A stretch of DNA of 64,000 nt from UBA11540 sp045536425 (GTDB lineage: Bacteria > Bacillota > Clostridia > Oscillospirales > Ruminococcaceae): positions 1-64,000 of the forward strand of contig JAZSNN010000012.1 in assembly GCA_045536425.1 (NCBI GenBank). Reading direction: 5' to 3'. Of this stretch, positions 48,195-57,385 are shown piece by piece. The translations under genes were made by a program, and so were the position numbers. Position 1 is the stretch's first letter. Each line of letters starts with the position of its first letter. A model generated the notes under the pieces. The model was not told the origin of the DNA, made no database searches, and worked only from the letters and a program-made list of their open reading frames with translations.

Positions 48195-49118
48195 ATGAAC
48201 AACACAGCAAAAATCATAAAATCCGCGGCGGCAAACGACAAGGAGATGGCTCTCATCAACACCTATTCCCGTCGCACACTCACTCCCGACGAGGTCTACA
48301 CCTTCAGCGTTATCCTCTGCGACAACGACATCGACCGCGACGGTGAGAGATTTACCGAAAAGGCTCTGCAAACACTTTCCGAGCTCTTTGTCGGTAAAAC
48401 AGGAATCTTTGACCACAACCCCACAGCCGAAAATCAGGCGGCGAGAATCTTCTCCACAGCGGTAATCCGCGATGGTTCAAGAAAGAACGCGCTCGGCGAG
48501 GACTACTGCTACCTCGAGGCAAAGGCATATATGCTCAAAAACGAAAAAACCGCCTCTCTCATCGACGAGATTGACGGCGGCATCAAAAAGGAAGTCAGCG
48601 TGGGCTGCAGTATGAAGACAAAAACCTGCTCTATCTGCGGTACACAGAAGGGTCTTTGCACCCACCGCGCAGGTGTCGAATATGACGGCAAGATCTGCTT
48701 CTTCGAGCTCGATGACCCCACCGATGCGTATGAATGGTCGTTTGTGGCAGTCCCCGCACAGAAGAATGCGGGTGTTATAAAGGCTTTTGAGATGACTCCC
48801 GAGGAGATGATGAAGACAATGCCAAAAAACCCAAACGAGTTCACCCCCGAGCGCATCGCGCAGATTCACGCCTACGTAAAAAGCCTGGAGAAGATGAACG
48901 AATTTGCCCTCGAGCACAAAACCGAACTCGAAAAGGCGGTCGTTTCCGAGCTGACCATCATCTTCCCCGACCTCTCCCAGAGGCTGATGAAGAATATGAT
49001 ACAGAAGCTAAACCCCGAGGAGCTGATGGAGATGAAGTCCTACTTCGACAAAAAACCCGCCCAGTCCCAGCTCTCAAAATCCCGCCCTTTTACAGACAAC
49101 GGCAGGTTTAAGATTTAA
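48195..49118 (+). CDS. Phage prohead protease-like protein
   Basis: A 307-residue protein with the layout of the HK97-type prohead protease fused to a scaffold-like tail: VILCDNDIDRDGERFTEKAL (about residues 40-59), FDHNP with the likely catalytic His, then KKEVSVGCSMKT with the Ser-containing strand, and EWSFVAVPAQKNAGV. Between these is a CSICG...CTHRAG insertion that could bind zinc. The helical C-terminus (about residues 210-290) may serve as scaffold. It lies between portal and capsid genes as expected. Confidence 0.82.
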   Translation: MNNTAKIIKSAAANDKEMALINTYSRRTLTPDEVYTFSVILCDNDIDRDGERFTEKALQTLSELFVGKTGIFDHNPTAENQAARIFSTAVIRDGSRKNALGEDYCYLEAKAYMLKNEKTASLIDEIDGGIKKEVSVGCSMKTKTCSICGTQKGLCTHRAGVEYDGKICFFELDDPTDAYEWSFVAVPAQKNAGVIKAFEMTPEEMMKTMPKNPNEFTPERIAQIHAYVKSLEKMNEFALEHKTELEKAVVSELTIIFPDLSQRLMKNMIQKLNPEELMEMKSYFDKKPAQSQLSKSRPFTDNGRFKI

Positions 49119-49146
49119 TAATTTAAAAACGAAAGGAAAACAAAAC

Positions 49147-50300
49147 AAGGCAGTTATCTCAGGTCAAATTTACAGATTTACAAATGCACAGTTTCCATCA
49201 AAAGCGCTCAACGTGTATGCATCGGGAACAACAATTTCCGCAAGAAGAAACGTATGTCTTTATGACAGCGATGCCACTGATGTTATGCAGCAGTGGGTGG
49301 TAGGGGGCAACGAAACGGATGGTTACATCCTACGAAGCAACGCTTCAAATGCGTATACGTTGCACTATAGCACCGGAACAGACACAGGCTCTTGCGTAGG
49401 TAATGCAGACGTCAAAAACGAATTCGGCAAAGCTCCTACAGAGTATTTGGTAGATTTTATATATTTAGGGAACAATCGTGTGAAAATCAAACGCCGAAAC
49501 TCAAACGAATATCTTACGGCTTATAATAGCGCTCTCCTACCTCAAACACCATCTCAACAAAAACGACAGATGGAAATGTTTATTGGACAGCCGACAGCTC
49601 TCTCGGCAACAAGCAGGTTTGGTATGTTACACCTAAGATTGATAATGTTTCCGGAATACAGTTAAATGGATTGGATACATATGGCATGATTGATTTTGAA
49701 GGAACAATGGATGCCATAGTTGAAAGTGGTGAAGATATAAAATTTATTTGTAGATACTTTAGCGAAACGAATCTTCCTACTACAAATAAGGTTTTAGAAT
49801 TAGAGGAAGCTCAGATAATCTCAAACAAAGGATTTGACATAGTCTCTATTTATCAAGATGGCTCAGGCCTTAGTCAATATCAAGGAGAAAATTTAGTTAA
49901 AGACCCTGAAAAAGCGTATATGTGTGCAAGGGCAGTAAATCAGCCCGGCGGGTCTGCAATATACTTCTCTGTTGACAACATAGACCCATCTCTACAGCAA
50001 ATAGAAACCTACATAGTTCCGTATTTTGAAGCTGTGAAAACTTATTTAAACGCTCAACCTGTAAAATACAAAATAGGCGTTTATGGTACGGGCCTTGTTT
50101 GCAGAACAATTAAACAGGAATATGGACTTGCAGACTATTCTTGGTTGGCTGCGTCAACCGGAACTACGGGTTCGGCGGCATATAATGACCCGACACTATA
50201 TGATATTAAGCAATTTACCAATCAACCTTCGTTTAACGGAACGATATTCGATAGAGATGTAAGCGGCTACAACGTCGATTTTGGTCAGTGGTCGCTGTAG
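49147..50300 (+). pseudogene. RICIN-like plus DUF1906 phage lysin, start lost and frameshifted
   Basis: Translation from 49147 gives AVISGQIYRFTNAQFPSKAL and on to MQQWVVGG, a ricin-type beta-trefoil. After a shift at the A5 run 49559-49563, the other frame continues GNVYWTADSSLGNKQVWYV, then LDTYGMIDFEGTMDAIVESG and a DUF1906 glycoside-hydrolase-like domain to 50300 (FDRDVSGYNVDFGQWSL). Such two-domain proteins are common as phage lysins in gut Firmicutes. GAAAGGA at 49131 is a good ribosome binding site, but no ATG, GTG or TTG follows at working distance. One extra A in the run would restore the frame. Partial internal starts exist at 49213 (GTG) and 49671 (TTG). Confidence 0.75.
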
Positions 50301-50316
50301 CAACAAAAGCAAACTC

Positions 50317-51717
50317 TCATGACGGGAGTTCTAAATCGCTGAGGTCGATGTTGTCGTACCCATAATCGCAGACAAGCATATTGTATCGGTACACTTCGGT
50401 ATGATGGAACACCTGAGGTTTGTTATCCAATTCGAAGTTAATTACAAAACGCGTGATACGCTCATTTTTCTTATCTATTGTAACGGTAGTGACTAAATCC
50501 GTGAGAAGTTCAATTTGGTTTTCGGGGTCAATCGAAAAAAAGTTGTTCAGGGCGAAAATTTCATCTTCATAATGAGGAAATTGTATTATAAGGAAGTCTT
50601 CGGTGTCGGATAAAACGCTGATTTCTGCGACATCTACTCCCGAAAACGTAGGAATACAACGGCACGAGCAGTGCGAAAGCAGGTAAGATACCGCAGTAGC
50701 ATAGTCTCCTTTGTATTTCTCCGTGAGACCGGAATAAATGCTATATGCATATTCCGTCGAATCAACGACGAAGTAGTCTAAGATTGAAGCGGACCCTACT
50801 GAACAAGCTTTCTTTTCGATGCTGTCAATCAACACCTCAAAACAAGGCGTTATGGTTTTATAGTTTATCTTTAGTTGCGAACTACACGGGTAGGTTTTAA
50901 TCTGTATTCTGCCGTTTTTAAGGCAGTCGTTGAGGTTTTCGGTGGCGGTTTTCAACAGATTAAATGCCGTTTGCCTTGAACTTTCGGACTGCAGAGCTTC
51001 GTTTTTATATACGTTCTCAACAACTTCGTTTGACAAAAACTTCAAGTAGTAATATCCGTTGCCTTCGCTATGTATCTCAAAGGTCATCTTTACTACAGCG
51101 GTTATGTCGGTACTGTAGAATCTGTCGCGAAGTTTGAGTGTATAAACAGCTTTTTTGCAGTCGGTTTCAATCTCAACGACCTCTGCGGTATAACCGCAGG
51201 CAATCTGCATTCCATACTCGTCAATCTCTATTGACCTTTTCATATAAACAGTATCGGGGTGGTTGGAGGCTTGATTCCAAAACAGCCTGTTATCTATCTC
51301 AAAATCAGCACTGCCAAAGTGTTTAAGCAGGTAGTCGTTGAGAGCAACCATATCAATTTTCACATTTCCGTTGTCAAACGCTTCGTCTCCAACCTGTATG
51401 AGTGTGGAATATACAGCAAAAGGATAGACTCCATATTCTTCAACCGATTTGACCTCGTCGATACCGAGAAACGCTCCCAAACTGCAGACAAAGTCCTTTG
51501 CTTCATCGCTTTCAGCAAATTCGGCGGGGTCAGAATATGCGAGTCTTTCAGAAGAAGTATCGACAGAAGAATGGGGAACAGAGCTTGATATATCCGGTGA
51601 AACCTCAGCAGAGCTATCCTTGCTTGCTTTTGACGAGGTATCGATTGTGTCACACCCCGTGAGCAGAAAGGCGGTGACGAGGGTGAGGGCGATTAAGGTT
51701 TTTAGAATTTTTTTCAT
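50317..51717 (-). CDS. Lipoprotein in reverse orientation within the phage genes
   Basis: A 466-residue lipoprotein: signal peptide with lipobox LTGC (Cys about residue 22), a long Ser/Thr/Glu-rich tether (about 25-60) and a large globular part of unknown family with repeated Tyr/Asp-rich strands and CSCRC near residue 360. It is read against the capsid genes, has its own upstream repeat array, and interrupts protease and capsid genes. It is either phage cargo or a host gene brought in by insertion. No enzymatic motif is seen. Confidence 0.82.
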   Translation of the reverse strand: MKKILKTLIALTLVTAFLLTGCDTIDTSSKASKDSSAEVSPDISSSVPHSSVDTSSERLAYSDPAEFAESDEAKDFVCSLGAFLGIDEVKSVEEYGVYPFAVYSTLIQVGDEAFDNGNVKIDMVALNDYLLKHFGSADFEIDNRLFWNQASNHPDTVYMKRSIEIDEYGMQIACGYTAEVVEIETDCKKAVYTLKLRDRFYSTDITAVVKMTFEIHSEGNGYYYLKFLSNEVVENVYKNEALQSESSRQTAFNLLKTATENLNDCLKNGRIQIKTYPCSSQLKINYKTITPCFEVLIDSIEKKACSVGSASILDYFVVDSTEYAYSIYSGLTEKYKGDYATAVSYLLSHCSCRCIPTFSGVDVAEISVLSDTEDFLIIQFPHYEDEIFALNNFFSIDPENQIELLTDLVTTVTIDKKNERITRFVINFELDNKPQVFHHTEVYRYNMLVCDYGYDNIDLSDLELPS

Positions 51718-51734
51718 AGGGGTCTCCTTTCTGT

Positions 51735-51862
51735 TGCTTCAGGGCGGCTAAATGTTCGCAAGGCGAACGCTAAAGTGACGCTGTGCGTCAGCTAAATAAC
51801 GGCTGTCGCCGTAGCTAAATATCCGCTAACGCGGAAGTTAAACGTTGCTTCGCAACAATTGG
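51735..51862. repeat. Hairpin array, AGCTAAAT-linker family (copy 7)
   Basis: GTTCGCaagGCGAAC, GACGctgtgCGTC, ACGGCtgtcGCCGT, TCCGCtaaCGCGGA and GTTGCttcGCAAC are joined by GCTAAAT or AGCTAAAT. An AT-rich stretch with TTGTATAGAGAAAACATA follows. Confidence 0.8.
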
Positions 51863-51965
51863 GTGGGTCGGTGGGTTTATATAGATTTCATTGTAGATGG
51901 CTTTCTACTTTTATTTTACCACAAAAAATATTTTTTGTATAGAGAAAACATATTTTCTCAACAAA

Positions 51966-52007
51966 GGATTACTTCATTATTCTCCCGTCGGGAGCGGACG
52001 TAATCCT
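51966..52007. repeat. Nested hairpin upstream of the capsid genes
   Basis: GGATTAC (51966) pairs with GTAATCC (to 52007) around an inner CTCCCgtcGGGAG hairpin. Confidence 0.5.
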
Positions 52008-52058
52008 TCCACCTCATCAGTCACCGTTCGGTGACAGCTTCCCCTCAAGGGGAAGCCA
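52008..52058. repeat. Solo copy related to the DUF559 element's repeats
   Basis: CAGTCACCgttCGGTGACAGC followed by TTCCCCtcaaGGGGAA has the same two-hairpin plan and partly the same sequence as the repeats at 8017 and 8411, without an enclosed gene. Confidence 0.65.
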
Positions 52059-52088
52059 ATAATTTACATTTGAAAGGAATTTTATAAA

Positions 52089-52433
52089 ATGACAACAAAT
52101 TTTAATGGATTTAACGAAAAGGTGCTCACCTTTGAGTGTGACACCGAAATTAATTCGGGTACTCCCGTGAAGATTACTGCAAACGGCAAGGTTGCCGCTT
52201 GTTCTGCAGGTGACCGCTTTGTCGGCATCTGCACAAACTGTAGAGGCGGTTATGCTTCTGTACAGGTTGAGGGTTACATTACCCTTTCCTACACAAGCAC
52301 AGCTCCCGCTGTAAACTACACAAAGCTCGTTGCAGACGGCAACGGCGGTGTGAAGGTAGACGCAACTAACGGCGGCGAGGTAGTCGCTGTATGCGTTGAC
52401 ACAACTGCCAAGACAATTGGCTTTATTATGTAA
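52089..52433 (+). CDS. Phage capsid decoration-like protein
   Basis: A 114-residue beta-rich protein, with NSGTPVKITANGKVAACSAG, FVGICTNCRGGYASVQVEGY and a closing AVCVDTTAKTIGFIM. The pattern resembles the DUF2190/capsid cement proteins that sit just upstream of major capsid genes. TTGAAAGGAATTTTATAAA precedes the ATG. The capsid gene starts 15 bp after its stop. Confidence 0.75.
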   Translation: MTTNFNGFNEKVLTFECDTEINSGTPVKITANGKVAACSAGDRFVGICTNCRGGYASVQVEGYITLSYTSTAPAVNYTKLVADGNGGVKVDATNGGEVVAVCVDTTAKTIGFIM

Positions 52434-52447
52434 AAGGAGTGAATCTA

Positions 52448-53458
52448 ATGAACAATTTTGAAAACGTAAAGCTCGACAGATTTATGTACAAGGTTTCGGG
52501 CAAAAGCTTTTCCGAGGTACTCGAAAATGAGGACACCTCAACCGAATATAAAAACACACCCTATGCTGACCTCGACGCATATCAGCGTCAGCTCAAGCGC
52601 TTTGACATCAAGGTAGCATCTCCTGCTTGTGACAGAGTAGAAAAGTTTTTCTCTACAGCAGAATCTGCGGCGCTCTTCCCCGAGTATCTTTCCAGAGCGG
52701 TGCGCACAGGTATTGATGATAACAACATCATCCCCTCTATCACCGCTGCGAGAACAATGATAGACAGCCTTGACTACCGCTCCATCGCTTCTGTTCCTTC
52801 CGATGATGAAAAATCCCTCAAGCCCGTTGGCGAGGGTGCGTATATCCCCCAGACAAGAGTTAAGCTCAAGGAAAACCTCATCCACCTCTACAAGAGAGGC
52901 AGAATGCTCGTTTCTTCCTACGAGGCGCTCAAGTTCCAGAAGCTCGACGTCTTCACAGTAACACTTCGCCAGATTGGTGCATATATCGCAAAGGCACAGC
53001 TTGCTGACGCGGTGGACGTGCTCATCAACGGCGACGGCAACAACAACGCGGCAGAGGTCATCTCCACCGCCAACGCAGGAACACTTACCTACGCAGACCT
53101 TCTTACTCTCTGGAGCAAGTTCAATGGCTACGAGATGAACACCCTTCTTGCAAACTCTGCAACAATGGTCAAGCTTCTTTCTCTCGACGAGTTCAAGGAC
53201 CCTGCTGCTGCTGTTACAGTCAAGGCGGGCGGTACATACTTCCCCTCTCTCGGCGTTACTGTAATCAAGTGTGATTCCGTGCCTGACAACAAAATCGTCG
53301 CTCTCGACAAAAACTGCGCTCTCGAGGCAGTTGTAGCCGAGGAAATCAGCATTGATCACGACAAGGTCATCGACCGTCAGCTCGAGCAGACAGCAATCAC
53401 CTCTATCACAGGCTTTGCAAAGCTCTTCCCCGATGCCGTAAAGGTGCTTTCTCTCTAA
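52448..53458 (+). CDS. Phage major capsid protein
   Basis: A 336-residue HK97-fold-type capsid protein. Features are a helical N-terminus, IKVASPACDRVEKFF, the stretch VKLKENLIHLYKRGRMLVSS, DVLINGDGNNNAAEV (about residues 196-210) and a C-terminal VIKCDSVPDNKIVALDKN with EQTAITSITGFAKLF. The ATG at 52448 follows AAAGGAGTGAATCTA; an in-frame GTG three codons upstream is inside that site. It follows the decoration-like gene, as in many siphophages. Confidence 0.87.
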   Translation: MNNFENVKLDRFMYKVSGKSFSEVLENEDTSTEYKNTPYADLDAYQRQLKRFDIKVASPACDRVEKFFSTAESAALFPEYLSRAVRTGIDDNNIIPSITAARTMIDSLDYRSIASVPSDDEKSLKPVGEGAYIPQTRVKLKENLIHLYKRGRMLVSSYEALKFQKLDVFTVTLRQIGAYIAKAQLADAVDVLINGDGNNNAAEVISTANAGTLTYADLLTLWSKFNGYEMNTLLANSATMVKLLSLDEFKDPAAAVTVKAGGTYFPSLGVTVIKCDSVPDNKIVALDKNCALEAVVAEEISIDHDKVIDRQLEQTAITSITGFAKLFPDAVKVLSL

Positions 53459-53481
53459 TTTGAGAAAAAAGGCGGTACTCT

Positions 53482-53853
53482 ATGACATCACAATCTGTAA
53501 AAAATCAGGTGCTTATGCGCTTTGCAGATTTGGCACAGCTTTCCTTTGAGGAGGCGGAGAGGTATATGCACCTCTGCACCTCGTCGGCGGACGAATTTCT
53601 CGTCCGCCTCAAAGGTGTGCCAAACGAAAATCAGCGCGAAAAGCTTTTAAACCTCTTTGCCGCCTCTGCCTATCACCGCTACTGCTGTCTTATTATGGCG
53701 CGTCAGCAGTACACACAGATGAGCCTTTCCGACGTTTCAATAAAAAATGATATGAAGGAAAGCTGTGCGGCGGCGCTCACACTCAAAAACCTGCTGCTCG
53801 AGGACTGCGCTGACATCCTCTCAATAAGCGGCAAGGTCATACACTGTGTCTGA
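53482..53853 (+). CDS. Head-tail connector-like protein
   Basis: A 123-residue mainly helical protein directly after the capsid gene, with SFEEAERYMHLCTSSADEFL and ASAYHRYCCLIMARQQYTQ. Size, helical make-up and position fit the gp6-type head-completion adaptor, but sequence alone does not prove it. It ends 12 bp before the next gene. Confidence 0.65.
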   Translation: MTSQSVKNQVLMRFADLAQLSFEEAERYMHLCTSSADEFLVRLKGVPNENQREKLLNLFAASAYHRYCCLIMARQQYTQMSLSDVSIKNDMKESCAAALTLKNLLLEDCADILSISGKVIHCV

Positions 53854-53864
53854 GGGGTGAGGAT

Positions 53865-54203
53865 ATGCTTTCAAAGGTGTTTGAAACTCTGGGCGAAACT
53901 GCCGAAATCCTCTCTGCCGAAGGACAGAAAACGGGAGAAACAAAAGCTCGGGTCTCCCTTTTAAAAAACAACGCACGCGTTTTATATAACGACAAAATCT
54001 TTGAAACCGGTGCCTTTCTCAACGACACCTATATCTATATCGGAAGTGCCGAAAACGGCGGTGACACCCTGACACCCGACGGTTTTGTAAGGTACAGGGG
54101 CAACCGATTTCTCGTCATCCGCTGTGAAAAGGTGTCCGCAAGGGACCTTCACGTAATCTGGGCGGTGCTCAAAAAACTGCCACACAAGGAGGAGATTGAA
54201 TGA
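53865..54203 (+). CDS. Head-tail joining-like protein
   Basis: A 112-residue protein with a helical start and a beta-rich second half (NDTYIYIGSAENGGD, GFVRYRGNRFLVIRCEKVS). The small barrel-like end and its place between a helical adaptor and a putative tail-completion gene match head-closure proteins. GGGGTGAGGAT precedes the ATG at 53865, and its stop overlaps the next start by 4 bp. Confidence 0.62.
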   Translation: MLSKVFETLGETAEILSAEGQKTGETKARVSLLKNNARVLYNDKIFETGAFLNDTYIYIGSAENGGDTLTPDGFVRYRGNRFLVIRCEKVSARDLHVIWAVLKKLPHKEEIE

Positions 54204-54646
54204 CAAACCTTAACGGGACACAGTATCCCGACTTTTCATCGCTTCAGACAGAGCTCTTTGACACCCTCTCCCCTCTGTGCGACAGAGCAGAGCTTCGCGT
54301 TCAGTTTCCGCTTTCGGAATTTGACGTTTCTGCGGGCAAACCGACTATTACAGTTAGTATAAAAACCGCATCAATATACAATGTGTATGCAAAAAATTCT
54401 CCTTTTCCCGTTACAGTGACCCTTTCGGTTGGGGTCTACGTGCCAAAATCGAGCGACAGCTCACTCTGCTACACCCTTTTCTCCGAGGTGGCAAGGCTAC
54501 TGCTCGAAAGCGCACTTTCCCTCGAGGAGATATCCTGCGACGAGCTCGAATATATCCCCGACCTGCGACACTATTGCCTCAAGCTCGAGGCAAAGCTAAA
54601 ACCCTTTGACACAAAGGAGGAAAACGATGGCAACACTGACCTTTAA
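54200..54646 (+). CDS. Tail-completion-like protein
   Basis: A 148-residue protein overlapping its neighbour by 4 bp (ATGA). The N-terminal helix is followed by strands ITVSIKTASIYNVY and FPVTVTLSVGVYVPKSSDSS, and a helix LCYTLFSEVARLLLESA, the order seen in tail-terminator/neck proteins. A later strand KLEAKLKPF ends it. Its 3' end overlaps the next gene by 20 bp. Assignment is by order and fold pattern only. Confidence 0.6.
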   Translation: MTNLNGTQYPDFSSLQTELFDTLSPLCDRAELRVQFPLSEFDVSAGKPTITVSIKTASIYNVYAKNSPFPVTVTLSVGVYVPKSSDSSLCYTLFSEVARLLLESALSLEEISCDELEYIPDLRHYCLKLEAKLKPFDTKEENDGNTDL

Positions 54647-54965
54647 CAATATGACGCTCGATTATGAGCCACAGTCGGTGAACCTTTATATAAAGGAAAA
54701 CGTGAAAAGCTTTATCTCCCCCGTCGGCGACAGCGCGACACAAGCCCTCGGCAGAGAGGCAAGGGTGTTTTACTGTGAGCAGAGATGCGCTCTGCCCGAC
54801 AGCATAAAGCTCTACAACGAGCTCAAGGTGCACGTCGGAAAAACGGTAAGCGAGCTCGTCAGCGACGTAGACAGCTTTCCTGCGGTGCTCACCGAGCTGG
54901 TTTTGACGGGCGATAAACAAGGCTTTGGCAGGGTGATGTGCTTCACCTTCACCGAGGCGCTGTGA
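54627..54965 (+). CDS. Small phage tail or baseplate protein
   Basis: A 112-residue protein, ATLTFNNMTLDYEPQSVNLY, then VFYCEQRCALPDSIKLYNEL and FGRVMCFTFTEAL. It lies between the neck genes and the hub-like gene. AAAGGAGGAAAACG precedes the ATG at 54627, inside the preceding gene. I do not recognise a family. It is too short for a tail tube, so an adaptor or baseplate role is the inference. Confidence 0.6.
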   Translation: MATLTFNNMTLDYEPQSVNLYIKENVKSFISPVGDSATQALGREARVFYCEQRCALPDSIKLYNELKVHVGKTVSELVSDVDSFPAVLTELVLTGDKQGFGRVMCFTFTEAL

Positions 54966-54973
54966 GGTGGACT

Positions 54974-55912
54974 ATGGCACTCGAAAACCTCACAATAAAA
55001 GTAACAACTACACAGGGCGAGGAGCTTTCCCTTCCTCGCCCCCTGCGGATAAATCTGACACAAAGCGTCGACGAGCCTGCGGGCTCACTGACCCTCACCT
55101 ACCTGCCCGAAGCAGAGATTCCTGAATGTACAAGGATAAAAATCGAGGGGGATATCTCGTTTTTCGGGGTGGTAGATTCAAAAAACTATGAGCAAAGCGA
55201 CGACGGAAGGCTTGTTTTGCTCAAATGCCGTACCATTGCGGCTCTTCTTCTGGACAACCACGCGATGCCGATGGAGTTTATGTCCCCGACACCCGACACC
55301 GTGCTCACGCTCTACTGTAACAATATGGGCTTTCAGGGCTTTTTATATGACGAATACCACGCTGTGCCGAGCGTTTCGGCAACAAGGGGTACGAGCTGTT
55401 GGACAGCTGTGGAGGCGTTTTGCGAACAGGCGTTTGGCAGACCTCCGCACATCACCGAGGACAATTTTCTCAGCTGTCTGCCCTATGGCGACAGCACGGT
55501 GCACACCTTTGGCGAGGGCGGATATCCCATCTATTCTATCGAACGCGTTGTCGATTCCACAAAGGTTCTTTCGGGCGCGACGATTCGCGACGAAAAAGGA
55601 AACTACAGCATCTCGGTCACAAATCCCGACTGCCCCACAGGAATCAGACGGTATCATTTTATAACCCCCGAGGCGCCGTGGCTCTATTATAGAGAGCTCT
55701 ACGGAAAAAGGACGCTTCGCCGTTCAATGCGCGGGTACCACGCGATAAATCTCAAAACTCCAACCGCATTTGCGCTCAAAATCGGCGACCGCGCGGTAGT
55801 CGAGGGCGACGACGACGATACCGTTTGGCGTGTCGCAAAGTTCACCCTAACTGCCGACGAGGACGGCATCTCCACCGCCCTCACCCTCCACGACAGCGAG
55901 TTTTTTGAGTAA
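54974..55912 (+). CDS. Phage baseplate hub-like protein
   Basis: A 312-residue protein with IEGDISFFGVVDSKNYEQSD, VLLKCRTIAALLLDNHAMP, and a closing part AFALKIGDRAVVEGDDDD with TVWRVAKFTLTADEDGISTA. The series of small beta domains is that of gpD/XkdQ-type hub proteins of contractile or siphophage tails. GAGGTGGACT precedes the ATG. It is the last recognisable virion gene; no tape measure, tube, sheath or fibre genes are present around it. Confidence 0.68.
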   Translation: MALENLTIKVTTTQGEELSLPRPLRINLTQSVDEPAGSLTLTYLPEAEIPECTRIKIEGDISFFGVVDSKNYEQSDDGRLVLLKCRTIAALLLDNHAMPMEFMSPTPDTVLTLYCNNMGFQGFLYDEYHAVPSVSATRGTSCWTAVEAFCEQAFGRPPHITEDNFLSCLPYGDSTVHTFGEGGYPIYSIERVVDSTKVLSGATIRDEKGNYSISVTNPDCPTGIRRYHFITPEAPWLYYRELYGKRTLRRSMRGYHAINLKTPTAFALKIGDRAVVEGDDDDTVWRVAKFTLTADEDGISTALTLHDSEFFE

Positions 55913-55922
55913 GGAGAATGAA

Positions 55923-57340
55923 ATGACAATAGAAAATTTTAATTATCGTACCGACCCGCTTTTTCTTCGCAATCAGTTTGACAAAAGGGCGGTAGGTGCA
56001 CTGAAAATGCCTGTAATACCAAAGGCAAGATTTACAGAAGATGATTTCAGAAATCTGCTTTGTTGGGCTTTGACAGAGCAAAAGCAGACGACACAAAAAT
56101 GATTGACAGAATGGTGCATTTTTTCTTGTATGACTACAAGTTTGAACGCGTCTGGAAAGACCCCGAAAAATGTATCGACAAGCTTCGAAGATACAGGGCC
56201 ATTCTTTCGCCCGATTTCAGTATGTATCGGGAGATGAATCCCACGATTCAACTATACAACACCTTCAGGAATCGTTGGTGCGGAGCATACTTTGCTGAAA
56301 AAGGCATAAGGGTCATCCCGACGGTCAGTTGGGGTGACGAAAACACCTTTGATTTTTGCTTTGACGGTATCCCCAAAGGAACCACCGTCGCGGTTTCGAC
56401 CTATATGGTGTCTGAACACGGACACCATCAAGACCAAAAAGAGTTTTTTCTCAAGGGCTACAATGAGATGCTAAAACGCATCGAGCCCGAGAGGATAATC
56501 TGCTACAACACCCCTTTCCCTGAAATGCAGGGGAATATCGTCTTTGTGGACTATGAGCTTTCGTCTTGGAAGTATCAAGGCGATAACTCCCCTTTTGTAA
56601 AAACTTTCTACGGACAGTTGATGCCACGCAGAAAAGATGATATTATATATAAAAGAGGATACGTGCTTTCCGCTTGGCAAGAGAAAGGTATGGGGAGTGC
56701 GTATGGTGGAAAGTGGAAACCGAAAAAGCCTGAGGACGAAAGGTTCTTGGGAGTGCCTGGGGAGATAAAAAGAACATGGATTTCCACAAAAAGAGGCGGA
56801 TACTGGGCGGAAACAAAAATAGGGAACGATGGAAAAGCTACAATTGACCGACACCATACTGACCACGATCGACCGTGGGCTCATTCCAATCCTCACGACC
56901 AACAGGTTTCTTGGGTCGGTCCCGATGAACATCCGTATCTGGAGAAACCAATAAATTATTACGACGGAAAAGTTCCTCCGTTGGGCACTATAGAGGAGAC
57001 CAAAAAAATGGAAATAAAAAAAACAAACGTAGAACCAGGATATTGGGATTTTGAATCCATTTCCGACTTCAAACAGTGTATGGAGTGGGGTGGAGAAACG
57101 GAGTTTGAATGGAAAGGAAAAGCCTACTCGATTACCAGAGATGAAAATGGAAAGATTTGTGCAAGCGAAGGCTGTTATGAAAAAGAAGGAAAGTATTACA
57201 ACGTTTTGAGTAATACGATTTTTGACCCTAACGACTCTCTTGTGGCCGACACGCCGGATGAGATTCTTGAATACATTGTAGGCGGCGACCGCCTTCGCGA
57301 CGTCATTACACAGGTAGAGGTTCTTTATAGAACCATATAG
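55923..57340 (+). pseudogene. DUF4417 protein with toxin-like tail, N-terminus frameshifted
   Basis: The first frame (55923, after AAGGAGAATGAA) encodes NYRTDPLFLRNQFDKRAVGA and MPVIPKARFTEDDF and stops at 56102. A second frame opens near 56060 and encodes VHFFLYDYKFERVWKDPEKC, SPDFSMYREMNPTIQLYNTF and ERIICYNTPFPEM. Together these are one DUF4417 domain split by a -1/+2 shift around 56030-56060. After the domain (about residue 205 of the second frame) comes GSAYGGKWKP, then a His-rich block RHHTDHDRPWAHSNPHD (263-279). A distinct end follows: WGGETEFEWKGKAYSITRDE ... GGDRLRDVITQVEVLYRT. The His-rich block resembles C-terminal domains of polymorphic toxins; I cannot name it with confidence. 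Confidence 0.72.
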
Positions 57341-57385
57341 CTCGTGTAAAGCAACAATCATTATAGAATCAAAAGGAGAATTGTT

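Noticed and set aside
49559..49563. Programmed -1 frameshift in the lysin gene
   Set aside because: The A5 run does not give an X-XXY-YYZ heptamer in the zero frame, and the start codon is missing as well, so damage or assembly error is the simpler reading.
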